Position numbers and translations under genes: made by a program
Notes under the pieces: generated by a model
The model's input: the letters and a program-made list of their open reading frames with translations, nothing else
Databases searched by the model: none
Told to the model about the DNA's origin: nothing
Shown: positions 1-6,311 of the stretch, in pieces
How positions within the stretch are numbered: position 1 is the first letter of the stretch
Layout of the letters: each line of letters begins with the position of its first letter
Origin: Cryptosporangium arvum DSM 44712
Lineage (GTDB): Bacteria; Actinomycetota; Actinomycetes; Mycobacteriales; Cryptosporangiaceae
DNA: 64,000 nucleotides
NCBI RefSeq assembly: GCF_000585375.1
Contig: NZ_KK073874.1
Location: 6,602,894-6,666,893, forward strand
Direction: 5' to 3'

Positions 1-139
1 TCGAAATCCCGAGAAACAGCAGCACCTCGTACCGCCACCGCCAGAGCACCGTGGTGGGCAGCGGACGCCGGACCCGGTCCGGCAGCGGACTGTACTGCGG
101 AGGCTCGCCGGGCGGCGGCACCTGGAACGACGTGCTCAC
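1..139 (-). CDS. Probable membrane protein, N-terminus only (cut by window edge)
   Basis: Reads leftwards off the window from a GTG at 137-139. The visible N-terminus is about 46 residues: a polar proline-rich start (MSTSFQVPPPGEPPQYSPL) followed by RRPLPTTVLWRWRYEVLLFLG, which looks like the beginning of a first membrane segment. The GTG overlaps the stop of the upstream small gene (GTGA), so the two are probably translationally coupled. Function cannot be told from this fragment. Confidence 0.6.
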   Translation of the reverse strand, partial: MSTSFQVPPPGEPPQYSPLPDRVRRPLPTTVLWRWRYEVLLFLGIS

Positions 140-414
140 CGTCCACCCCCGACGCCGGAACCGACCGGCCGCCGCACGTGCACTCGCACACGCAGGCGCT
201 CGGCCTCGTCGGGCGGCGGCACCAGCGCCCGAGCGCGCCGGGCGATCCGCGGGTCCCGATAGCGCCGGCCGAGCCCTCCGTGAGTGCGCCGGATTTCCCA
301 TCCCGCGGCCCGCGCGGCGAGATCCTGGCGACGGAACAACCAGTCACCGATGACGACCATTCTGTTGTGGAGTCGACCTAGTACTCGGCCGACTCCACGG
401 GTACCGTTGGACAC
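136..414 (-). CDS. Small conserved-looking basic protein, unknown function
   Basis: A 92-residue, arginine-rich protein with a recognisable core (MVVIGDWLFRRQDLAARAAG, then WEIRRTHGGLGRRYRDPR) and no signal peptide or membrane segment. I chose the GTG at 412-414 because an AAAGGGG Shine-Dalgarno lies about six bases upstream; the internal ATG at 358-360 has none. Its stop overlaps the start of the next gene by four bases (GTGA), so the two form an operon with the membrane protein leaving the window. Family not recognised. Confidence 0.55.
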   Translation of the reverse strand: MSNGTRGVGRVLGRLHNRMVVIGDWLFRRQDLAARAAGWEIRRTHGGLGRRYRDPRIARRARALVPPPDEAERLRVRVHVRRPVGSGVGGGR

Positions 415-791
415 GGCGAACCCCTTTCATTGGCTGGGAAGCCTGGAATGGACGAGCGCCGTGGGCTGGGCCGATGCTGCAACATCGGCTCAGTCACTTT
501 TCTGCGCTCGCCGGAGAAGCCAGAGGCACGGACCACGACGTCATTCCGCGCCGATCGAGGGTAGACGTACCTATCACCCCCCTGCCGCGAACCGGAGCGA
601 CGTCTCAGCTCCCCCGCCCGCTCGGGGAAGTGGACTACAGTCGGTCGATTCGCCCACCCTCATGGTGAACTCACGAGTAGCCATTGGCAAGTGCCGCGGC
701 AATTGACATGGCAATTGCAACTCCCGGGCGGCAAGAGCACGATAGGGTCGTGCAGCGTGCAACAACGGCTGACACAGTCCCGGAGAAGGCC
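415..791. other. Intergenic region between divergent genes, 377 bp
   Basis: No convincing gene. The left two thirds show nothing clear. The right part contains the phased GGCAA repeats described separately and a TTGACA at 703-708 without an obvious partner. A possible -10 (TAGGGT, 743-748) lies 43 bases before the regulator start. It probably contains divergent promoters for the genes at 414 and 792. Confidence 0.4.
686..734 (+). promoter_or_regulatory. Phased GGCAA repeats upstream of XRE regulator
   Basis: GGCAA occurs at 686, 698 and 710 (exactly 12 bp apart) and again at 730. The middle two are part of an 8-bp direct repeat (GGCAATTG), and the copy at 711-718 sits inside the palindrome GCAATTGC. 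Repeats on nearly one helical turn suggest a protein-binding array, possibly autoregulation by the adjacent XRE protein. Inference only. Confidence 0.35.
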
Positions 792-1664
792 ATGAGTGCC
801 GAGCCACCGGGCGGCGCGCCCGCGCTCCGGCGGCTGGAAGTAGCCGCCGCCTTGCGCCAGCACCGCAAGGCCGCCCGAATGACCACCGCCGAGGTCACCC
901 GACACCTGGGCTTCAGCTACTCGAAGCTCAGCCGCCTCGAGACCGGCGATCGGCGAATCCGCCCCGAAGATCTCGAGCGTCTCTGCGACCTCTACGGCAT
1001 CGACGTCGAGGAACGCCACCGCCTGGCCACGCTCGTCGACGAGAGTCACCAGACGAGTCAGTGGCAGAACTTCGACACGTTCCAGAGCGACGAAGCCGAT
1101 TTCATGGAGCTCGAGCAGGCGGCGTACCGCATCGACGACTACAAGTCCTCCGCGGTCACCACGCTGCTTCAGACCCGCGCGTACTCACGGGCGTACTACG
1201 GGCAGCTGAACCCGCATCTCCCAGCCGACATTCTCGATGCACGCGTCGCGACGCGCGACGTCCGGCGGAGCGCCATGTTCGCGCGGAGTCCACTCCCGAC
1301 ACTCAACTTCATTCTCGACGAGGCGGCCGTCCGCCGCCTCGTCGGAGGCCCGGCGACGATGGCGGAACAGGTCGACCACCTGGTGCGACTGGCCGGCCAC
1401 GAGCAGATCTCGATTCAGGTGTTGCCATTTGCTTACGGTGCGCACATCGGAATGGACAGCCTGTTCGCGATCCTGTCATTCCGTGAGGCGATTCGGGATC
1501 GTGTCTATGTGGACGGCCTCGCGCCGCAGCAGTACTTCACCGAGGCCAAAGAACTCGAACGGTATCGCGCCGCATTCGATCAGCTCAGCCGGCACGCACT
1601 CGACCGATTCGCGAGTCGCGAGTTCCTGAAGGCGATCCGGAACGACATCGACACCCCGGAGTGA
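792..1664 (+). CDS. XRE-family HTH regulator with DUF5753 domain (WhiJ-like)
   Basis: A 290-residue cytoplasmic DNA-binding protein. Residues about 10-70 form an XRE helix-turn-helix (TAEVTRHLGFSYSKLSRLE, then EDLERLCDLYGID). The rest matches the DUF5753 ligand/partner domain, with its typical LLQTRAYSRAYY stretch and the IQVLPFAYGAHIGMD segment. The ATG at 792 is preceded by GGAGAAGG; in-frame starts further upstream have no ribosome site. Such proteins in actinomycetes pair with a small DUF397 protein, as in the WhiJ/BldB-type developmental and antibiotic regulators, and a DUF397 gene follows 148 bp downstream. The regulated genes are unknown. Confidence 0.9.
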   Translation: MSAEPPGGAPALRRLEVAAALRQHRKAARMTTAEVTRHLGFSYSKLSRLETGDRRIRPEDLERLCDLYGIDVEERHRLATLVDESHQTSQWQNFDTFQSDEADFMELEQAAYRIDDYKSSAVTTLLQTRAYSRAYYGQLNPHLPADILDARVATRDVRRSAMFARSPLPTLNFILDEAAVRRLVGGPATMAEQVDHLVRLAGHEQISIQVLPFAYGAHIGMDSLFAILSFREAIRDRVYVDGLAPQQYFTEAKELERYRAAFDQLSRHALDRFASREFLKAIRNDIDTPE

Positions 1665-1743
1665 GACCCGCCCCTACCCACGCGCCCGGGTGCTGATGTG
1701 ACAGGATGCGCGGGGCGTGACCTACGAGACAGCTCTGCCAGAA

Positions 1744-1787
1744 GTTTTGGTGTGCGTAAACCGGGGTAAATGCCCCAAAGGTACGCA
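1744..1787 (+). promoter_or_regulatory. Stress-sigma-like promoter with nested dyad before DUF397
   Basis: GTTTTG (1744-1749) and GGGTAA (1764-1769) are separated by 14 bp, the spacing and sequence of SigB/SigF-type promoters (GTTT-N14-16-GGGTA). The same stretch carries a dyad: TGCGTA (1753-1758) with TACGCA (1782-1787), enclosing GGGG (1763-1766) and CCCC (1773-1776). The predicted transcription start is near 1776, 37 bp before the DUF397 GTG. This suggests that the DUF397 gene has its own alternative-sigma promoter, overlapped by an operator. Confidence 0.5.
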
Positions 1788-1812
1788 AACTAGGGCTGCG
1801 GAGACAGACACG

Positions 1813-2019
1813 GTGACAAGCGTCGACACGACCATGGCCGGATGGCGCGCTGCCGCAGGGTGCGCACAGGGAAATTGTGTCGAGGTAGCCCCGCTATCGG
1901 GCGTTGTCGGCCTTCGCGACGGCAAAAACCCCACCGGACCGGTTCTCGCCTATCCCCCGCTCGCCTGGAGCGCATTCATCACCGCCGCGAAGACCGGCGC
2001 TTTTGACATTCCGCGATAA
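1813..2019 (+). CDS. DUF397 domain protein
   Basis: A 68-residue protein with the DUF397 signature: GW near the N-terminus, GNCVEVAP, then VGLRDGKNPTGPVL and WSAFITAAKTGAFD. The GTG at 1813 is chosen because GCGGAGA lies about nine bases upstream and DUF397 proteins normally begin shortly before the conserved tryptophan; an in-frame GTG at 1717 would add a non-homologous tail and run through the promoter. DUF397 proteins are thought to act as partners or antagonists of the XRE/DUF5753 regulator encoded just upstream. Confidence 0.85.
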   Translation: MTSVDTTMAGWRAAAGCAQGNCVEVAPLSGVVGLRDGKNPTGPVLAYPPLAWSAFITAAKTGAFDIPR

Positions 2020-2031
2020 AACGCAGCCGAT

Positions 2032-2214
2032 TCAGGCTTCAGCGGCCTTGATCTCACGCACGAATGCCGCCCAGGCCTCCGGCGAGGCACTGAGTACCCG
2101 ACCATTGCTGTCGCGGACATGCACCACGTCGCGCGCGCTTCGAACTTCGACGCAGTTCCCCTGGGAACACCGGCGCGCGGTTCGCCACCCTGCACTCAAG
2201 TAGTTGGTCGGCAC
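2032..2214 (-). CDS. Second DUF397 domain protein, opposite strand
   Basis: A 60-residue DUF397 protein: GWRTARRCSQGNCVEV, a VVHVRDSNG strand and WAAFVREIKAAE. The GTG start at 2212-2214 is preceded by GGGGG about seven bases away. It lies tail to tail with the other DUF397 gene (12 bp between stops) but has no XRE gene of its own upstream. It may be a second partner for the nearby regulator, or an orphan serving a regulator elsewhere. The two DUF397 proteins share only the family core. Confidence 0.8.
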   Translation of the reverse strand: MPTNYLSAGWRTARRCSQGNCVEVRSARDVVHVRDSNGRVLSASPEAWAAFVREIKAAEA

Positions 2215-2408
2215 AAAGGCCCCCGATCGACGTCATGCGCCGCGTCTCCACGCGCCTCACTGAGCCCGGATCAGCGAACGGCTTGCCGACTCTGAACAAT
2301 CAGTGGAACAGGTACGCGCCGCACCACGCAAGTGGGTACGTGTCGGCTGTATCACCATGTTCTGCCGCCCCTACGGAATCCTGCTCGCAGCCGACGTCCC
2401 ACAAGTGC

Positions 2409-2437
2409 TTCCGTACGCTCAAGTGACCCGCTATAAC
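2409..2437 (+). promoter_or_regulatory. Possible promoter of the APC permease
   Basis: TATAAC (2432-2437) is a good -10 hexamer. The element 17 bp upstream, TTCCGT (2409-2414), is a poor -35. This would give a 5' leader of about 65 bases ending in the strong GAGGAGG ribosome site before the ATG at 2509. The rest of the 294-bp gap (2215-2508) shows no gene. Confidence 0.3.
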
Positions 2438-2508
2438 GCATTGAGCGGCGCGTCCGGTTCCGGCACGCCACTGAACCCTCGCAGTCCCCCGCTGTATGAG
2501 GAGGCGTT

Positions 2509-4059
2509 ATGGCCGTCGCTGACGAGCACTCCGACGAAGCGAGACTCGCGGAACTGGGCTACAAACAAGAACTTCGCCGGACCTGGTCCGGATTCTCCAA
2601 CTTCGCGATCAGCTTCTCGATCATCTCGATCCTGGCCGGCTGTTTCACCACCTTCGCCCAGGCGTGGAACAACGGTGGGCCGATCGCGATCTCGCTCGGA
2701 TGGCCGCTGATCAGCGTCTTCATTCTCATCATCGGGCTCTGTCTGGCCGAGATGGGCTCCGCGTACCCCACCGCGGGCGGGATCTACTGGTGGGCGGCGC
2801 GGCTCGGTGGGCCGGCGGCCGGCTTCTACACCGGCTGGTTGAACCTCGTCGGCCTGATCGCGGTGACGGCGAGCGTCGTCTACGCCTGCGCGGGGTTCTG
2901 GAACATCACGTTGACGCTGTTCTGGCCGGGCTGGGCGGACTCGTTCGGCGGGGACGCGCTGAACCAGCAGTTCTTCTGGTTCGCGATCCTCATGGTGCTG
3001 GTCTGCGTGCTGAACATCTTCAGCTCGCACCTGCTGGCGCTGATCAACAACGTCAGCGCCGGGTGGCACGTGGTCGGGGCCGCCGTGATCATCGTCGTGT
3101 TGCTCGTCGCGTCCAAGGGCCATCAGGACGCGAGCTTCATCTTCACCGAGCGCATCAACAACTCCGGCTTCGGCGACCAGTCCTTCTGGTTCTACGTGCT
3201 GCCGCTGGGCTTCCTGCTCACGCAGTACACGATCACCGGCTTCGACGCGTCCGCGCACATGTCGGAGGAGACCCAGGCGGCGTCACGCACCGTCGCCCGG
3301 GGCATCTGGACCAGCATTTTCTACTCCGCGATGGGCGGCTGGCTGCTGCTGCTCGCGTTCCTGTGGGCCGCGAAGGACGTCGGCTTCATCAACTCGCCCG
3401 ACAACGGCTACGGCGTCGGCAGCGTGATCGCGATCTTCTCCTCGGCGTTGTCGCCGGCTCTGTTCAAGCTGGTCATGGTCATCGCGACGATCGGGCAGGT
3501 GTTCTGCGGCATCGCGGCGATGACGAGCCTGTCACGGATGGGCTACGCGTTCAGCCGCGACGGCGCGGTGCCCGGTCGCACGATCTGGAGCAAGGTGTCG
3601 CCGAAGACCGGGGTGCCGGTCAACGCGGTGCTCGGCGGCGCGGCGGCCGGCGTGCTCATCACGCTTCCCGCGCTCTACAAGAGCCCGGCCGGCATCCCGG
3701 TCGCGTTCTACGCGGTGGTGAGCGTGGCGGTCATCGGGCTGTACCTGGCGTTCCTCATCCCGATCTACTACCGGCTGCGCGCGGGCCAGAAGTTCCAACC
3801 CGGACCGTGGAGCCTCGGCAACAAGTACCGCTGGATGAACGTCGTCGCCGCGGTGGAGATCGTCGTCATCAGCATCTACTTCTGCCTGCCGATCGTGCCC
3901 GGCGGAGTGCCGTTCAGCGACGGCTTCAGCTGGTTCGACGTCAACTACGCGCCGATCGTGACCGGTGCGGTGCTGCTGGCGATCACGGTCTGGTGGTTCA
4001 CGTCCGCGAAGACGTGGTTCACCGGTCCACGCCGGACGATCGACGAAACACCGATGTAG
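2509..4059 (+). CDS. APC-superfamily amino acid/amine permease
   Basis: A 516-residue integral membrane transporter with about 12 hydrophobic segments. The N-terminus (LGYKQELRRTWSGFSNFAIS then FSIISILAGCFTTF) and the EMGSAYPTAGGIYWWAARLG motif are typical of the amino acid/choline transporter branch of the APC family (GABA, choline and polyamine-type permeases). Proton-coupled uptake of an amino acid or amine is expected; the substrate cannot be read from sequence. A GAGGAGG ribosome site lies five bases before the ATG. It stands alone: the left neighbour is on the other strand and the convergent gene to the right is separated by a terminator. Confidence 0.88.
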   Translation: MAVADEHSDEARLAELGYKQELRRTWSGFSNFAISFSIISILAGCFTTFAQAWNNGGPIAISLGWPLISVFILIIGLCLAEMGSAYPTAGGIYWWAARLGGPAAGFYTGWLNLVGLIAVTASVVYACAGFWNITLTLFWPGWADSFGGDALNQQFFWFAILMVLVCVLNIFSSHLLALINNVSAGWHVVGAAVIIVVLLVASKGHQDASFIFTERINNSGFGDQSFWFYVLPLGFLLTQYTITGFDASAHMSEETQAASRTVARGIWTSIFYSAMGGWLLLLAFLWAAKDVGFINSPDNGYGVGSVIAIFSSALSPALFKLVMVIATIGQVFCGIAAMTSLSRMGYAFSRDGAVPGRTIWSKVSPKTGVPVNAVLGGAAAGVLITLPALYKSPAGIPVAFYAVVSVAVIGLYLAFLIPIYYRLRAGQKFQPGPWSLGNKYRWMNVVAAVEIVVISIYFCLPIVPGGVPFSDGFSWFDVNYAPIVTGAVLLAITVWWFTSAKTWFTGPRRTIDETPM

Positions 4060-4065
4060 CCGAAC

Positions 4066-4096
4066 GGGCCGGGGAGTCCCTTGACGTCCCCGGCCC
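4066..4096. terminator. Hairpin terminator between convergent genes
   Basis: A perfect 10-bp stem, GGGCCGGGGA (4066-4075) with TCCCCGGCCC (4087-4096), around an 11-base loop, seven bases after the permease stop. There is no U-tract, which is common in high-GC actinomycetes. It could serve both the permease and the convergent EF-hand gene. Confidence 0.6.
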
Positions 4097-4174
4097 ATGG
4101 CTTCCGTTGTCGCTCTGTATCGAGGATGCCTCGATCACTCGTTGTCCTCGATCAGCTACCGGACGCAGCCAATG

Positions 4175-4378
4175 TCATCGCGCCGACATGTACGCGGTGA
4201 ACTCCTCCAGCGAGATCTTGCCGTCGCCGTCGGCGTCGACCCGCGCCACCGCGGCCGCCGCGTCCTCCTCGGTGATCGGGTCGCCGAGAACTCCGGTCAC
4301 CTGGACCAGCTCGGCGGCGGAGATCAGACCGTCGTTGTCCAGGTCGATCAGGCTGAATGTCGTTGAATAGTCAGTCAC
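4175..4378 (-). CDS. EF-hand calcium-binding protein (calerythrin-like, small)
   Basis: A 67-residue protein made almost entirely of one EF-hand pair. Loop 1 is DLDNDGLISAAE (residues 12-23) and loop 2 DADGDGKISLEE (48-59); both have all calcium ligands at positions 1, 3, 5 and 12 with the glycine at 6. No signal peptide, so it acts in the cytoplasm. It begins at a GTG 14 bp downstream of the secreted glycoside hydrolase stop on the same strand, which suggests co-transcription. The ribosome site is weak (GGGTG). It is likely a calcium sensor or buffer; its target is unknown. Confidence 0.82.
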   Translation of the reverse strand: MTDYSTTFSLIDLDNDGLISAAELVQVTGVLGDPITEEDAAAAVARVDADGDGKISLEEFTAYMSAR

Positions 4379-4392
4379 GACGCACACCCTAA

Positions 4393-5598
4393 TCAACGCG
4401 AGGGCGTGGATTCCCGCATCGACTTGAGCATCTTCAGCTGCTCGTGCACGGTGCCGTCGGCCTCGAGCAGGCGGTAGCCGTACTGGTGGGCCGAGATGCC
4501 GCTGGCCGGCCGGTAGGCGGTGTAGACGGTACCGACCTGGACCTGCGGGTACTGCGCGGCGGCGAGCTTGAACGAGCGGACCATGTAGTCGCCGGCGATG
4601 TGGTCGTTGGCCACACCGAACAGCCAGGTCTGCTTGATTCCGGTGTTCGGGTGCACGGAGGTGCCGAACTCGGTCCACCAGATCGGCTTGGTGCCGTCGC
4701 CGTGGGCCTTCATCGCCGCGATCACCGCGGGCATGTTCGTGATGCGCGACTTGCCGGTGATGTCGGTCGACTCCGGAGCCTTGGTCTGGTTGCCCTGGTA
4801 GGGGTGCACGGCCATGATGTCGAAGGCGCCCTTGGCCCCGGCGGCGTACGCGGCCTTGATGAACACGTCGTCGGTCTGCGCGGTGCCGCCGAAGATCACC
4901 GGCACGGCCTTGTTACCGGCCTTGATGCCGGCGTACGACGCCTTGAGCACGGCGACGAACCGCTTGACGCGGGCGTCGGCGTCGGCGATACCGGTGAACT
5001 CGACCAGGTTGGGCTCGTTCCAGACCTCGATGCCGGCGATGCGCGCGCCGTACGTCTTGGCCATGAACGTCATCCAGGGCTTGATCGCGTTCGGGTCGGT
5101 CGGCAGCTGCATGAGGTTGCTGCCGGTGCCCGGACGCGCCCACTCCGGCGACTGGTGCAGGGTCAGGAAGACCTTCATGCCCTTCGCGCGGATGCGGTCG
5201 ATCGCGATGTTCAGACGCTTGTTGTGCCAGGAGCTCGCGGTCGGCGCGGCCTTGGTCGGCTGGCTCGCCGACCAACCCATGTCGACGCGGACGATCTGCA
5301 CCTTGTTGGCGGCCAGCGCGTTGAGGTGCTTGTCGAACATCGCGTTCGGGGTCTGCCCGTTCCAGTACATCTCCCACATCGCGTGCATCTGCACGCCCAG
5401 CTGCGGAACCTTGGTGGCCGTTGCGGCCGGCTTGGCCTCGGCGGCCACGACGGCCAGGGTCTTCTTCTTTTTCTTCGCCGAAGCGTCGGCGGTGGGCTTG
5501 GTGGTCATCGCCGTGGTGGCCGCCTGCGCGGTGCCGCCGATGGCGCCTCCCACCAGGCCACCCACGGCCATGACGGCGGCTACCAGCTTCAGCTTCAT
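4393..5598 (-). CDS. Secreted clan-A glycoside hydrolase (cellulase/GH5- or GH39-like)
   Basis: A 401-residue exported enzyme. Residues 1-26 are a signal peptide ending AQA, followed by a lysine/alanine/threonine linker with a KKKKK run. From about residue 65 a TIM-barrel glycosidase follows. The proposed acid/base is E195 in EVWNEPN and the nucleophile E310 in IWWTEFG, the two strand-4 and strand-7 glutamates of clan GH-A. TLHQSPEWARPG and MAVHPYQGN fit the barrel. Substrate is a beta-linked polysaccharide or glycoside, not determinable here. A GAGGGG ribosome site precedes the ATG. The EF-hand gene follows in the same direction. Confidence 0.82.
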   Translation of the reverse strand: MKLKLVAAVMAVGGLVGGAIGGTAQAATTAMTTKPTADASAKKKKKTLAVVAAEAKPAATATKVPQLGVQMHAMWEMYWNGQTPNAMFDKHLNALAANKVQIVRVDMGWSASQPTKAAPTASSWHNKRLNIAIDRIRAKGMKVFLTLHQSPEWARPGTGSNLMQLPTDPNAIKPWMTFMAKTYGARIAGIEVWNEPNLVEFTGIADADARVKRFVAVLKASYAGIKAGNKAVPVIFGGTAQTDDVFIKAAYAAGAKGAFDIMAVHPYQGNQTKAPESTDITGKSRITNMPAVIAAMKAHGDGTKPIWWTEFGTSVHPNTGIKQTWLFGVANDHIAGDYMVRSFKLAAAQYPQVQVGTVYTAYRPASGISAHQYGYRLLEADGTVHEQLKMLKSMRESTPSR

Positions 5599-5745
5599 CC
5601 TCGCCCCTCAATTCATCCTTGACTGCCTCTCGATAGACAAGTTCGGCAGGTTCGGTTGCGAAGAGAGAAGCTCGACGGGAGTAGGACGGTTGCCGGTCCG
5701 GTGGACAGGCCCGGCGGGAGCGAATCGGGTGCGGGAGCGGTGCGG

Positions 5746-6219
5746 CTACCGCGATTCGACGGTCAGCGTGACGTCATAGCTTTCGCCCTGCTGGACGGTG
5801 AGCGTCAACCGCATGCCGTCGCCGGACGCCTCGGCCGTGCACAGCGGGAACGCTCCGGTCCGGTCACCGGTCGGTCGGCAGTCCCCGTCGACGCCGGGGC
5901 TCTCCCAACCGGCGGACTCGATCGAGCGCCGTAGCTCGCCGGGGGTCGGCGGGCGCTCCGCCTGCCAGCGCCGGACCGAGATCGGGCAGCCCGTGTCGAG
6001 GCAGCCCGCCCCCGCGCGGTCCTCGATCTCGACCTGCCACCAGCCGGCCAGCGGCCGGAAACGGTTCGCCGCGCTGACGACGTCCGACTCGCCACCGCCG
6101 CCGAGCGTGAACACCGCGCCGCCGACCCCGACGGCCACCACGGCCATCGACGTCGCCGCGGCGAGCATCCACGAGCGGTAACGCGGTTCCACGTCGATCG
6201 CGTGCCGGGCCTGGCTCAT
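5746..6219 (-). CDS. Membrane-anchored extracytoplasmic protein, unknown function
   Basis: A 157-residue protein with a short cytoplasmic N-terminus, one transmembrane segment at about residues 17-40 (MLAAATSMAVVAVGVGGAVF) and an outside domain. The outside domain has four cysteines (CLDTGC, DGDCRP, LCTAEA) likely to form two disulfides, and a beta-rich C-terminus (MRLTLTVQQGESYDVTLTVE). GGAG lies five bases upstream of the ATG. It is 147 bp upstream of the glycoside hydrolase on the same strand and could share its transcription. No family recognised. Confidence 0.65.
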   Translation of the reverse strand: MSQARHAIDVEPRYRSWMLAAATSMAVVAVGVGGAVFTLGGGGESDVVSAANRFRPLAGWWQVEIEDRAGAGCLDTGCPISVRRWQAERPPTPGELRRSIESAGWESPGVDGDCRPTGDRTGAFPLCTAEASGDGMRLTLTVQQGESYDVTLTVESR

Positions 6220-6251
6220 GCTGTCTCCTGCTCCCCCGTACCCGCGTCACC

Positions 6252-6257
6252 TGTATA
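6252..6257 (-). promoter_or_regulatory. Possible -10 element for the 6219 gene
   Basis: On the minus strand this reads TATACA within GCTATACAGG, about 33 bases before the ATG of the downstream gene. No convincing -35 is seen 16-18 bp further upstream. Confidence 0.25.
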
Positions 6258-6311
6258 GCAACGCCTCTTCAATGAGTTACGTAGCGAACGCGCTGGGTGT
6301 TCATTCCGGTC

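Noticed and set aside
2311-2340. GGTACG repeats upstream of the APC permease resembling the TACGCA dyad at 1782
   Set aside because: The similarity is limited to six bases and lacks a symmetric partner.
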